A stretch of 23,167 nt of DNA from Chloroflexota bacterium (GCA_012513595.1 JAAZBY010000339.1:1-23167); one strand, 5' to 3'; shown: positions 13,694 through 22,640, counted from the first letter of the stretch. Numbers and translations are program-made. The notes: generated by a model from the letters alone, not told the origin.

Positions 13694-14842
13694 ATGGCCA
13701 CCTTGTTCGAGCGCACCGCCACCGAGTGGATCGTCCGCGAGGTCGCCCCCTCGGGCGCCGAGATCCACCAGCTGACCTCTTGCCCCGCCATCAACGACCA
13801 CGAGTACTTTGAGGTGCCCTATATGGACGCCTCCTCCCGCTACGTCTTCTTTACCCGCCACCATGACTCGGTCGGCCCCACCGCCCTGTGGCGGGCCGAC
13901 CTCGAGCGGCGCCTGCTGTCGCGCGTGGCCGAATGCCGCGGGCGCATGCGCGGCCAGGGCGTCTCCCCGGACCAGCGCTTCTTTTACTACATCGACCTGC
14001 AGGAGGGCGGCGGCGCCTACACCCTCTTCCGGCTGGACATGGCCACCCTCGAATCCTCCTCCTGGGAGTTCGACGGCGCCCTCCTGCCGCGCACGCGCGG
14101 CTCCGTCACGCCGGACGGGCGCTACTACATCAACTCCGCCTACCTCGGCAACCGGCGCTTTGGCCTGTGGCGCTGCGACTTGCAGACCGGCGAGCGCCGC
14201 GTCATCTGGGAGGCCGGCCAGGACATGTGCAACGCCCACCCCCAGGTGGACCCGGCCGGCACCGACATCATGATCCAGCACAACCGCGGCGCCGTCGTGG
14301 ACGACGATGGCCGCATGGTGGTGCGCTTTGGGGAGATCGGCAAGACCATCTACCTGATCGACATCGAGGGCCAGAACCACCGCACCCTCCCCTGGGGCAA
14401 GCCGTTCACCCGGCCCACCATGGGGCACCAGTCCTGGATCGGCCCCACCTACGGCATCCTCTCCACCGTGTCGGACCGGCGCGAGGCCACGAACGCCCAG
14501 CTGGCCGCCGAGGGCAACCTCCTGGCGCTGTGGCCGGGGGAGGAGCGCCCCGTCGTCGTCGGCCGCGGCTACGCGTACGACCACGTCAACTCCTCCCGCG
14601 ACGGGCGCTTCTGGGTGGGGGACGAGATGGACGCCGCCCGCCTGGTGGTGGGGTCGCTGCGCACCGGCCGGAGCACGCTGCTGTGTGAGACGGGGTCCAG
14701 CCTCTCCACGCCGCAGTACACCCATCCACACCCCTACTACAGCCCAGACAACAAATGGGTGATCTACAACTCGGACCGTACGGGCATCCCGCACGTCTAC
14801 GCCGCGCGGCTGCCCGAAGGCCTGCTAGAGTCGCTCGACTAG
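13694..14842 (+). CDS. oligogalacturonate lyase-like protein (PL22), intact metal site
   Basis: A 382-aa seven-bladed propeller, close to the 388 aa of Dickeya Ogl, with no signal peptide. All expected residues are present: His196 (IQHNRG), His245 (GHQSW) and Gln341-x2-His344-x-His346 (QYTHPHP), corresponding to the Mn ligands and catalytic His of the family. Likely reaction: beta-elimination at the uronate end of imported oligosaccharides. The frame is open upstream of 13694, but that part overlaps the previous gene; the ATG used follows GGGAGGA. A short GC hairpin (14844-14860) comes right after the stop. The substrate need not be polygalacturonate. Confidence 0.87.
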   Translation: MATLFERTATEWIVREVAPSGAEIHQLTSCPAINDHEYFEVPYMDASSRYVFFTRHHDSVGPTALWRADLERRLLSRVAECRGRMRGQGVSPDQRFFYYIDLQEGGGAYTLFRLDMATLESSSWEFDGALLPRTRGSVTPDGRYYINSAYLGNRRFGLWRCDLQTGERRVIWEAGQDMCNAHPQVDPAGTDIMIQHNRGAVVDDDGRMVVRFGEIGKTIYLIDIEGQNHRTLPWGKPFTRPTMGHQSWIGPTYGILSTVSDRREATNAQLAAEGNLLALWPGEERPVVVGRGYAYDHVNSSRDGRFWVGDEMDAARLVVGSLRTGRSTLLCETGSSLSTPQYTHPHPYYSPDNKWVIYNSDRTGIPHVYAARLPEGLLESLD

Positions 14843-14843
14843 C

Positions 14844-14860
14844 GGCGGGCGCCCCCCGCC
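14844..14860 (+). terminator. GC hairpin after the PL22 pair
   Basis: GGCGGG (14844-14849) and CCCGCC (14855-14860) form a 6-bp stem two bases after the stop codon. There is no T-run, so it may be an attenuator or mRNA-stabilising hairpin and not a full terminator. Confidence 0.4.
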
Positions 14861-14872
14861 AAGGAGTGAGTA

Positions 14873-14887
14873 TGCCGATAGCGTGAC
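14873..14887 (+). other. four-codon mini-ORF with ribosome site
   Basis: AAGGAG (14861-14866) is followed at good spacing by ATG-CCG-ATA-GCG-TGA. It could be a leader peptide, a degraded gene start, or chance. It lies between the PL22 pair and the first binding protein. Confidence 0.3.
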
Positions 14888-14942
14888 CATGCGCCCCACT
14901 CCGCTTAGTGCTCGGGAACGGTGTCCTAATGTGTTCGTGTGA

Positions 14943-14956
14943 GCGCCACGTGGCGC
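14943..14956. promoter_or_regulatory. perfect 14-bp palindrome upstream of the binding-protein gene
   Basis: GCGCCACGTGGCGC, centred about 35 bp before the start at 14985. It could be an operator for a dimeric regulator or a leader hairpin. No matching palindrome was seen before the other genes of the cluster. Confidence 0.4.
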
Positions 14957-14984
14957 CCACGTCCGGAATGCGGGAGGATTACCC

Positions 14985-17021
14985 ATGTTGAGCATGAAGA
15001 GACGAGACTTAATCCGGGTATCGGCCCTGACGGCCGCCGGCACCCTGGCCGCGGCCTGCGCGGTGGCCACGCCGGCCGCGCCGACTGCCGTTCCGGCGGT
15101 CGCCGCCCCGGCCACCGCGGTGCCCGCCGCCCCGGCCGCCCCGACGGCAGCGCCGGCTGCGCCGCCGGCGGCGCCGACCGCCGTCCCCTCCAGATACGCC
15201 GAGGCGCCCATGCTCGCCGAACGCGTCGCCAAGGGAGAACTGCCCCCCGTCACCGAGCGCCTGCCGGAGAACCCGCACGTCTGCCCGGTCATGGAGATGA
15301 CCGGCAAGTACGGCGGGCTCATCCGTCGCTCCTTCAAGGGCGTGTCGGACCGCGTCGGCCCCTCCAAACTCCAGGAGGCCTCCTTCCTCTGGTACAACCC
15401 GGACCTCAGCCTGCGCGCCTGCCTGGCCGAATCGTGGGAGACCAACGCCGACGCCTCCGAGTGGACCTTCCACCTGCGCAAGGGCGCCCGCTGGTCCGAC
15501 GGGACCGAGTTTACCGCAGCGGCGGTCTCCTGGTATTGGCAGCACGAGCTGCAGAACCCCGACCTGACGCCCTCCACGCCGTCCTCCTGGTCGAACGGGT
15601 CGCCCAAGGTGCTGGCCACGCTGGATACGCCCGACGACTATACCGTGGTACTCGCCTTTGCCGCGCCGAACCCCTTCTTTGGCTTTAATGTCACCCGTTC
15701 TTCGCCGTTTGTGCCGGGGCACTATCTAGAGCAGTTCCACGCCGAGTTCGCCGACAAGGACGCCCTGGCCAAGATGGTCACCCAGATGGGCGTCGACTCG
15801 TGGGCGGCCGTCTACATGGACCGGAACACCTGGTACATGAACCCGGACCTGCCCACCATGGGCGCCTGGAACGCCAAGAACCAGCTCTCTGAGGAGTACT
15901 TTCTCATGGAGCGCAACCCCTACTTTTTCCAGGTCGATGCTGAGGGCCAGCAGTTGCCCTACGTGGACCGCATCACGCACCGCCTGCACTCGTCGGCGGA
16001 CGTGTTCGCCATGTGGGTCATCAACGGTGAGATCGACTTTTTCGGGCGGCAGCTGACCACGACCAACTATACCCTCTACAAAGAGAACGAGGAGAAGGGC
16101 GACTATAAGGTCGTGTTCGCGATGGACTCGATGCATCGCGTCCTGCACCTGAACATGACCACGGCCGACGCCCGCACCCGCGAGTTCTTTAGCGACCGCA
16201 ACGTGCGCATCGCCATCTCGCAGGCCATCAACCGCACCGAGATCGCCGAGCTGGTCTTCGACGGCCTCTGCGAGGGGCGCCAGTACAGCCCCATCAAGGG
16301 CTCGCCCCAGTACTACCCCAAGCAGGCCTACGCGCACACCGAGTACGACCCGGACCTGGCCAACCGCCTCCTCGATGAGGCCGGCTATGCCGCCCGCGAC
16401 GCGGACGGCTTCCGCCTCTGGAAGGACGGCTCCGGTGAGACGATGGCGATCGAGCTCATCACCCGTGACATCGCCGGCGACCCCTACGAAGACGTCACAC
16501 AGATGGTCGTCAAGTACTTGGCCGACGTCGGCCTGAACATGGCGCACAAGAACATCGAGCGCTCCCTGTTCGAAGAGCGCACCAAGGTGAACGACATGGT
16601 CGCCCACCTGGGCCCGGCGGTGCGAACCATCCTGCCGATGAACCCCAACACCGAGTTCGACGGCCGGTTTGACACGCGCTCCTGGGGCTGCGCCTGGTCG
16701 CTCTACCGTCAGAACCCCTCCACGCCGCACGCCGAGCCCCCGCCCGACGGCCACTGGCTGTGGAAGATCTGGGAGAACTTTGACCAGATCTGGAAAGAGG
16801 GGGACGAGAAGAAGCGTAACGACCTGTTCTACGCCGTGCTGGACATCTGGGCGGAGGAGCTCCCCTGCATCGGCATCCTGGGCCAGTTCCCGGCCCAGGT
16901 CATCGTCAAGAACGGGCTGCGCAACTATGTCGGCGGGTACCCGATGGACGATCCCCTGGGGGATGACGCCCTCCTCTGCCCGCAAACGCTCTTCTGGGAA
17001 GAGCCGGAGAAGCATTCCTAG
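14985..17021 (+). CDS. ABC transporter substrate-binding lipoprotein, family 5 (SBP_bac_5)
   Basis: A 678-aa solute-binding protein. The N-terminus has a Tat signal (K5-R6-R7-D8-L9-I10-R11), a hydrophobic stretch and Cys25 after LAAA, so it is exported folded and lipid-anchored. Residues about 26-68 are an Ala/Pro/Val/Thr linker. The remainder is the large DppA/OppA-type domain, with WTFHLRKGARWSDGT near 164 and YDPDLANRLLDEAGY near 450. Family 5 proteins bind peptides, but several bacterial relatives bind oligosaccharides; the surrounding lyases favour a sugar ligand here. The ATG follows GGGAGGA. It is paired with a second binding protein at 20595, and no permease or ATPase is in the window. 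Confidence 0.93.
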   Translation: MLSMKRRDLIRVSALTAAGTLAAACAVATPAAPTAVPAVAAPATAVPAAPAAPTAAPAAPPAAPTAVPSRYAEAPMLAERVAKGELPPVTERLPENPHVCPVMEMTGKYGGLIRRSFKGVSDRVGPSKLQEASFLWYNPDLSLRACLAESWETNADASEWTFHLRKGARWSDGTEFTAAAVSWYWQHELQNPDLTPSTPSSWSNGSPKVLATLDTPDDYTVVLAFAAPNPFFGFNVTRSSPFVPGHYLEQFHAEFADKDALAKMVTQMGVDSWAAVYMDRNTWYMNPDLPTMGAWNAKNQLSEEYFLMERNPYFFQVDAEGQQLPYVDRITHRLHSSADVFAMWVINGEIDFFGRQLTTTNYTLYKENEEKGDYKVVFAMDSMHRVLHLNMTTADARTREFFSDRNVRIAISQAINRTEIAELVFDGLCEGRQYSPIKGSPQYYPKQAYAHTEYDPDLANRLLDEAGYAARDADGFRLWKDGSGETMAIELITRDIAGDPYEDVTQMVVKYLADVGLNMAHKNIERSLFEERTKVNDMVAHLGPAVRTILPMNPNTEFDGRFDTRSWGCAWSLYRQNPSTPHAEPPPDGHWLWKIWENFDQIWKEGDEKKRNDLFYAVLDIWAEELPCIGILGQFPAQVIVKNGLRNYVGGYPMDDPLGDDALLCPQTLFWEEPEKHS

Positions 17022-17042
17022 TTCGGCCTGTACAACCGATAT

Positions 17043-17067
17043 GGGGCGGGGGCGTGCCCCCCGCCCC
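17043..17067 (+). terminator. strong GC hairpin after the first binding protein
   Basis: GGGGCGGGGG (17043-17052) pairs with CCCCCGCCCC (17058-17067), a 10-bp perfect stem with a 5-base loop, 22 bases after the stop. There is no T-tract. It may cut read-through or protect the abundant binding-protein mRNA from 3' decay. Confidence 0.5.
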
Positions 17068-17112
17068 CCCGCGACGCACGATAGCCGCACCGCACAGAGA
17101 AGGAGCCGGCCC

Positions 17113-18405
17113 ATGCCGCACGAGATCAGCGAACCCGCCCGCCGCACCCCCGTCATCGCCGAGCCGCAGGTCCTGGTGGTAGGGGCCGGCCCCGCCGGCC
17201 TCGGCGCCGCCATCGGCGCGGCCCGCGCCGGCGCCGACGTCCTCCTGGTGGAAAAGCATGGCTGCCTGGGCGGCATGCTCACCGCCGGCTCGGTCATCAA
17301 CATCCGCCAGTTCAACGACTTTCGCGCCCTGATCATCGGCGGCGTCGCCCGCGACCTCGTCGAGCGCATCCGCGTCGCCGGCGGTACCGAGAGCGTCCCC
17401 GAGGAGGGCGAGTACGTCCGCCACGACCCCGAGGTGACCAAGTTCGTCGCCCAGGAGATGGCCTTGGAGGCCGGCGTCCGCCCGCTCCTGCATACCCAGG
17501 TGGTCGGCGCCGTCCGCGAGGGGTCGGCCCTGCGCGGCATCCTGGTTGAGAACAAATCGGGCCGCGGCGCCATCCTGGCGCCCGTGGTGGTCGACGCCAG
17601 CGGCGACGGCGACGTGATCTACCATTCCGGCGCCGCCTATGAGCAGGATACCTCCGCCCCGCAGCCGATGACCCTGGCCTTCGTCATCGGAGGGGTGACG
17701 AGCTGGCCGCAGTCGCTCGGGCCCGCCCTGCGCGCCCGGATCGACGAGGAGATCGCCCAGGGCACCTTTGTTACCACTCGCCCGCCGGCCCTCTTCCCCA
17801 TGTGGCGCAAGGGCGAGTACTATGCCAACGCCACGCGCATCCCGGGGGATTGCACCAACGCCTGGGACCTCACCAACGGCGAGATCACCGGCCGCCGCCA
17901 GGTGATGGCCCTGCTCGACTGGCTGCGCGCCAACGCCCCCGGCTATGAGCGCGCCTTCCTGCTCTCTTCGGCGCCCCAGGTCGGCCTGCGTGAGAGCCGC
18001 CGCCTGCGCGGCCTGTACACCATGACCCGCGCCGATATCGTCGGCTATGCGGATTTCGCCGACCACGTGGCCCGCGGCGCCTATGTCATCGACATCCACG
18101 CGCCGGGCCGCGGCACCGAGATGGTCTACCTCGAGCCGGGGCGCTCCTACGGCATCCCCTACCGCGCCCTCGTGCCGGCCGAGGTCGACGGCCTGCTGGC
18201 GGCCGGGCGCTGCATCTCGGCGGACCACGACGCGCTCGGCTCAGTGCGCGTCATGGCCACCTGCCTGGCCACCGGCGAGGCCGCCGGGGTGGCCGCCGCG
18301 CTGGCCGCGCGCCAGGGCTGCGCCCCCCGCGCGCTGGACGTGCCCGCCCTCCAGGGGGCGCTGCGCGCCCAAGGCGCCATCCTCGAGGCGCCCACCACCG
18401 CCTGA
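17113..18405 (+). CDS. FAD-dependent oxidoreductase (FAD_oxidored, PF12831-like)
   Basis: A 430-aa flavoprotein. The Rossmann FAD motif G24-A-G-P-A-G29 is followed by VEKHGCLGGMLTAG near residue 49, where the acidic residue contacts the ribose. VVDASGDGDVIYHSGA lies mid-protein, and the C-terminal AAGRCISADHDALGSVRVMATC segment closes the FAD site, as in the PF12831 group. No signal peptide, so cytoplasmic. Such proteins often accompany carbohydrate-degradation genes, but their substrates are mostly unknown; oxidation of a lyase product is a plausible guess. The frame is open upstream into the previous gene, but the ATG at 17113 has AAGGAG seven bases before it. Confidence 0.88.
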   Translation: MPHEISEPARRTPVIAEPQVLVVGAGPAGLGAAIGAARAGADVLLVEKHGCLGGMLTAGSVINIRQFNDFRALIIGGVARDLVERIRVAGGTESVPEEGEYVRHDPEVTKFVAQEMALEAGVRPLLHTQVVGAVREGSALRGILVENKSGRGAILAPVVVDASGDGDVIYHSGAAYEQDTSAPQPMTLAFVIGGVTSWPQSLGPALRARIDEEIAQGTFVTTRPPALFPMWRKGEYYANATRIPGDCTNAWDLTNGEITGRRQVMALLDWLRANAPGYERAFLLSSAPQVGLRESRRLRGLYTMTRADIVGYADFADHVARGAYVIDIHAPGRGTEMVYLEPGRSYGIPYRALVPAEVDGLLAAGRCISADHDALGSVRVMATCLATGEAAGVAAALAARQGCAPRALDVPALQGALRAQGAILEAPTTA

Positions 18406-18442
18406 CAGCCACAGCCACCCTTCGGTAACAGAGGTAATCGTT

Positions 18443-20440
18443 ATGAAACGTGTACGCCAAGCAGAACGACAGATCGCCGCGCTCGACCTCACCGCTTGCC
18501 CGCTGGGGGCGGTGCTCGAGCCGATGCTCCCGCCCGACCCGGCCACCGACGCGATCTTTGCCGGGTGGGGCGCGCCCCTGGCCACCTGGGGCGGCTTTGG
18601 GCTCCGCTCAGGGCTCGAGGGGATCGAGGACGGGGGGCGGCGCGTCCTCCAGACGGGCGCCCAGGAGCGCTCTCTGGTGACCTTGCCGCCCACCAGCCGC
18701 GACGTCCACATCCGGGCCACGCTGCGCCCGCTCGAGGCGGCCGCCGGCCCCCACAACGACCGGGACGATTGCACCGCCGCCTATGCGGGCATCGTCTTCC
18801 GCCAGCGTACCTCGCGACACTTTTACCTGTGGGCCATCGAGGGGTTGGCGCGCCTGGTCCTCTACCGTCGCGCCGATGACGAGTGGCTGCCCCTCGCCCA
18901 GCAGGAGGTGACCCTGCCGGACGGCTACGTGACCCTCTGCGTGGACCTCGACGGGGACGGCCTCACCTGCTCCTGCCCGGAGCTCTCCGTAACCCTGACG
19001 GCCACCGACACCTCCTTCCCAACGGGGCGGGCCGGCTTTCGCGCCCTGGGGCGCGCCCGCCTGGCCGGCCTGAGCGTAACCCAAACCCCCGCGGAGGAGG
19101 CCGCCGACCTGCGCCGCGCCGCCCTCGGGCGCGAACTCCTGGCCCGCCGCTCGGCCGCCGTCCCCGAGCCCGTCCTGGTACGCCGTATGGACCTCTCGAC
19201 GCTCGGCACGGTGCCGCGCCGCGGCCTCACCTACGCCCCCATGGGCGAGCCCTTCTTTGCCGATTTCCACACCCCCGGCCGCTTTGACATGCTCGTCCCC
19301 GGGCAGACGCTGCGCGCCATGACGGCCGAGGGGCAGCTCCTCTGGGAGCTGGACCTGCCCGTCGACCGCTTCGACAACTGGCCTGACCAGCGCCTGGCCG
19401 TCTACTCGCGTGAGCACACCGACCAGGGCCGCTGGATCTATGGCATGACGGGCGAACGCGCCCGCAACGCCTCGGCCCGCTCCGACGGCCGCCATGGCGA
19501 GTGGGTCATCAACGACGAGATGATCATCATCGCCGGCGCTAGCGGCCAAATCCTGGCCCGCGCCCCGCTCCCGCCGCTCGACCCGGAGTTGCGCTACGCC
19601 GACTTTACCCGCACCTCCGCCAACCTCACCGGCCACGGCCGAGACGTCATCCTGCGCGAGTGGCGCCGCGACGCGGGCGGCAGCGGCTTTGCCCTGTGGG
19701 CCTACGACGAGCACCTGCGCCCCCTCTGGCAGCAGCGCACGCGCCTGGCCTACGGCCACCATGACGGCCTGATGGTCTACGACGTCGACGGCGACGGGCG
19801 CGACGAGGTCCTGGCCGGCGGGACGCTCTTTGACGCCGCGGGGAACGTGCTCTGGGAGCACGACCGCATGGACGAGGTGGCCCGCATCCGCGGCGCCGAA
19901 CACTATGACGCCGTCCTGGTCGGGCACCTGGCCGACGACCCGGCCGTCGACCCGGTGGCCTTCCTGCTGGCCGGCAGCGCCGGCGTCTACGTGGTCGACG
20001 CCCTCACCGGCCGCACCCGCATGGTGCACCGCGTGGGCCATGCCCAGTTCCGCGTGGCCGGGCGCTGGCGCGCCGACCTGCCCGGGCGGCAGGTGCTGGT
20101 CTGCAACCGTTGGGGGAACATGGGCATCCTGACCCTCTTTTCCGGCCGGGGTGACAGTTTGTGGACCATCCAGCCCGACTATATCGGCGAGGGCTGCTTC
20201 CCCGTGCGCTGGGGCGCGGGCGATACGGATCTCCTCTGGGTCAACAGCTCCGGCCCGGCGCAGGCGCTGTACGACGGGTACGGCTGCCTCGTGCGGGAGT
20301 TGCCCGCCCTGACGGAGGTGTGGGGCCGGCGCATGCGCAACCAGGTGCAACGCTCGGTGGTGCGCATGGGCAGCGACCCGCGGCAACTCCTGACCCTGAC
20401 GGTCGACGGGGTGTTGCACGCCTGGGCGCCGGCCTGGTAG
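18443..20440 (+). CDS. two-domain protein: lectin-like N-terminus plus propeller-like (rhamnogalacturonan-lyase-like) C-terminus
   Basis: A 665-aa protein of uncertain function. Residues about 40-215 look like a beta-sandwich of the LamG/DUF1080 kind (IVFRQRTSRHFYLW, then a VTLCVDLDGDGL strand and a FPTGRAGFRALG turn). The rest looks like a propeller, with ligand-type loops such as DVDGDGRDEVLAGG, a calcium-binding style seen in PL11 rhamnogalacturonan lyases and FG-GAP repeats, followed by VVDALTG. No signal peptide is visible, unusual for a sugar-binding module. The ribosome site at the chosen ATG (AGAGGT) is weaker than its neighbours', so the start is less certain. It starts 37 bp after the oxidoreductase stop, likely the same transcript. 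Not confidently assignable to an enzyme family. Confidence 0.75.
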   Translation: MKRVRQAERQIAALDLTACPLGAVLEPMLPPDPATDAIFAGWGAPLATWGGFGLRSGLEGIEDGGRRVLQTGAQERSLVTLPPTSRDVHIRATLRPLEAAAGPHNDRDDCTAAYAGIVFRQRTSRHFYLWAIEGLARLVLYRRADDEWLPLAQQEVTLPDGYVTLCVDLDGDGLTCSCPELSVTLTATDTSFPTGRAGFRALGRARLAGLSVTQTPAEEAADLRRAALGRELLARRSAAVPEPVLVRRMDLSTLGTVPRRGLTYAPMGEPFFADFHTPGRFDMLVPGQTLRAMTAEGQLLWELDLPVDRFDNWPDQRLAVYSREHTDQGRWIYGMTGERARNASARSDGRHGEWVINDEMIIIAGASGQILARAPLPPLDPELRYADFTRTSANLTGHGRDVILREWRRDAGGSGFALWAYDEHLRPLWQQRTRLAYGHHDGLMVYDVDGDGRDEVLAGGTLFDAAGNVLWEHDRMDEVARIRGAEHYDAVLVGHLADDPAVDPVAFLLAGSAGVYVVDALTGRTRMVHRVGHAQFRVAGRWRADLPGRQVLVCNRWGNMGILTLFSGRGDSLWTIQPDYIGEGCFPVRWGAGDTDLLWVNSSGPAQALYDGYGCLVRELPALTEVWGRRMRNQVQRSVVRMGSDPRQLLTLTVDGVLHAWAPAW

Positions 20441-20542
20441 AACCGCGCTGGGGCCCTGACGCCTCATGGCGTGGGAAAGGAGGCTGCGCACATTTACCAG
20501 GGATCACAGACGGTGTTGCCTACCGGTCGTGGTTTGCCCGTG

Positions 20543-20572
20543 CTATGGGATCGGTGCCGCCCGGCACCATAG
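20543..20572 (+). promoter_or_regulatory. structured leader upstream of the second binding protein
   Basis: GGTGCC-GCCC-GGCACC (20553-20568) forms a 6-bp hairpin, extended by outer CTATG/CATAG arms to 20543 and 20572. It lies 23 bases before the start at 20595. An isolated strong AAAGGAGG at 20476-20483 has no ATG, GTG or TTG at usable spacing. Confidence 0.35.
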
Positions 20573-20594
20573 GACCGCCTGGGGAGGGATTATC

Positions 20595-22640
20595 ATGTTG
20601 GTGATCAAGAGACGAGACTTTGTCCGGGCATCGGCCCTGACGGCCGCCGGCACCCTGGCCGCGGCCTGCGCCGTGGCCACGCCGGCCGCGCCGACTGCCG
20701 TTCCGGTGGTCGCCGCCCCGGCCACCACGGTGCCCGCCGCCCCGGCCGCGGCGCCCGCGGCTCCCGCGGCGCCGACCGCCGTCCCCTCCAAATACGCCGA
20801 GGCGCCCATGCTCGCCGCACGCGTCGCCAAGGGCGAACTGCCCCCCGTCGCCGAGCGCCTGCCGGAGAACCCCTACGTGGCCGAAGGGCTCGACGGCATC
20901 GGCAAGTTCGGCGGCACCATGCGCAAACCCTTCTCCGGCCAGGCCGACTTTGCCTCCTACGGCCACCTGACCAACCGCGGCATCATCGATATCGACCACA
21001 ACTTGGCCATCCACGCCTACATGGGCGAGTCGTGGGAGCTGAGCCCGGACGCCAGCGAGTACACCTTCCACCTGCGCAAGGGGCTCAAGTGGTCCGACGG
21101 GGAACCCCTCACCTCGGCCGATTTCATGTACTACTACCAGGACGAGATCCTGAACACCGAGCTGACCCCGGCCATCCCCGAGACCTGGATCTCGATCGTC
21201 GCTGGCCAGCCGGTGGCGGCCGAGTTCTCGGCGCCCGACGATTTCACCGTCAAGATCAAGTTCCCGGTGCCCAACGCCCTCTTTTACCTGGCGGGCGGCA
21301 TCATCCTGGACGCGCCGGCCACCCCCTCCCACTACCTGAAGCAGTTCCACGCCGCCTATGCTGACAAGGACGCCCTGGCCAAGGCCGTCAAAGAGGGCGG
21401 CTACGACGATTGGACCCAGCTGTACATCGACAAGGCCGACTACCGCAAGACGCCCGACGTCCCCCCCTGGCGCCCCTGGGTCCCCGAGGTCCCCTGGGCC
21501 AGCGAGTACGTCACCACGGTGCGCAACCCCTACTTCTGGGAGGTGGACACGGCGGGCAACCAGCTGCCGTACGTCGACCGGGTCACCTTCCGCGTCTTTA
21601 CCGATCCGCAGGTCATGCTGATGTGGGCCGCCAACGGTGAGCTCGACTGCCAGGCCCGGCACATCACCGCTGACAACTATACCGTGCTCAAAGAGAACGA
21701 AAAGGTCGGCGACTATACCGTGCAGATCTGGCGCAACACGCCGGTGTTGGCCGTCATCAGCAACATGGCCTGCAAGGATGCCCGCCTGCGGGCCCTCTTC
21801 CAGGAGCGGGACTATCGCATCGCCATTTCCCACGCCATCAACCGTGAGGAGATGATCGAGCTGATCTACGATGGCATCGGCACGCCGATGCAGTACGCCC
21901 CGCCCAAGGAGTCGCCGCTCTACTACCCGGAGCTCACCAACGCCTACCTGGAGTACGACCCCGACAAGGCCAACGCCCTCCTGGACGGCCTGGGGTTGAC
22001 GGAGAAGGACGCCGAGGGCTACCGCCTGTGGCCGGACGGCTCCAAAGAGCGCGTCTCTTTTATCGTCCTTTCGGAGCAGAACGCCCCCGCGGGCGTCAAC
22101 CTCATGATCGTCGACTATCTCAACGCGGTGGGGATCGAGGTGCTCTGGAAGGGCGGCGACCGGTCGCTGCGCATCCAGATGAACCGCTCCAACGAGGTGC
22201 AGTGCATCTTTGAGTCGTTGGACCGCAACCTGGTGCCCCTGGCCGACCCGGTCAACTGGCTCAAGCACCGCAACCCGGATTCAAAGCACATGTTCGCCGC
22301 CTGGACGCTCTGGAAGATCGACCCCAATGACCCCAACGGCGAGGAGCCGCCCAAGGGCCACTGGGTGTGGGACCTGTGGAACGCCTACGAAGAGGTCAAG
22401 GCGGAGGCCGACGAGGCCAAGCGCAACGCCCTGTTCAAAGACAAGGTCCTGGCCGTCTGGGCGCGGGAGCTGCCCATGGTGGGCCTGATCGGTGAGCGGT
22501 TGCAGCCCGTCCTGGTCAAGAACGGCTTCAAGGGGCTGCAGGCCGGCTTCCCCTACGACTGCTGCACCACCATCAACGAGTACATCATCGACTCGTCCAC
22601 CTGGTACTGGGAAGAGCCGGACAAGCACGCCGCCTTCTGA
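20595..22640 (+). CDS. second ABC transporter substrate-binding lipoprotein, family 5
   Basis: A 681-aa paralogue of the protein at 14985, with the same plan: Tat motif K5-R6-R7-D8-F9-V10-R11, acceptor Cys25, Ala/Pro linker to about residue 65, then the SBP_bac_5 domain (YTFHLRKGLKWSDGE; YDPDKANALLDGLG; terminal STWYWEEPDKHAAF). The mature domains have diverged considerably, suggesting different ligands, while the first 280 bp are nearly identical in DNA. The start ATG follows GGGAGGGA; an earlier in-frame ATG at 20466 lacks this support. A 9-bp perfect GC stem follows the stop. Confidence 0.93.
   Translation: MLVIKRRDFVRASALTAAGTLAAACAVATPAAPTAVPVVAAPATTVPAAPAAAPAAPAAPTAVPSKYAEAPMLAARVAKGELPPVAERLPENPYVAEGLDGIGKFGGTMRKPFSGQADFASYGHLTNRGIIDIDHNLAIHAYMGESWELSPDASEYTFHLRKGLKWSDGEPLTSADFMYYYQDEILNTELTPAIPETWISIVAGQPVAAEFSAPDDFTVKIKFPVPNALFYLAGGIILDAPATPSHYLKQFHAAYADKDALAKAVKEGGYDDWTQLYIDKADYRKTPDVPPWRPWVPEVPWASEYVTTVRNPYFWEVDTAGNQLPYVDRVTFRVFTDPQVMLMWAANGELDCQARHITADNYTVLKENEKVGDYTVQIWRNTPVLAVISNMACKDARLRALFQERDYRIAISHAINREEMIELIYDGIGTPMQYAPPKESPLYYPELTNAYLEYDPDKANALLDGLGLTEKDAEGYRLWPDGSKERVSFIVLSEQNAPAGVNLMIVDYLNAVGIEVLWKGGDRSLRIQMNRSNEVQCIFESLDRNLVPLADPVNWLKHRNPDSKHMFAAWTLWKIDPNDPNGEEPPKGHWVWDLWNAYEEVKAEADEAKRNALFKDKVLAVWARELPMVGLIGERLQPVLVKNGFKGLQAGFPYDCCTTINEYIIDSSTWYWEEPDKHAAF

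Noticed and set aside
20466..20594. Upstream ATG at 20466 for the second binding protein
   Set aside because: It would place about 43 non-signal-like residues before an intact Tat signal, and the ATG at 20595 has a strong ribosome site and matches the paralogue start.
15726..22268. Long minus-strand open frames opposite the binding proteins, oxidoreductase and 665-aa protein
   Set aside because: All are mirror frames of well-supported plus-strand genes and have low-complexity Val/Gly/Arg/Asp composition, with no family motif or ribosome site.
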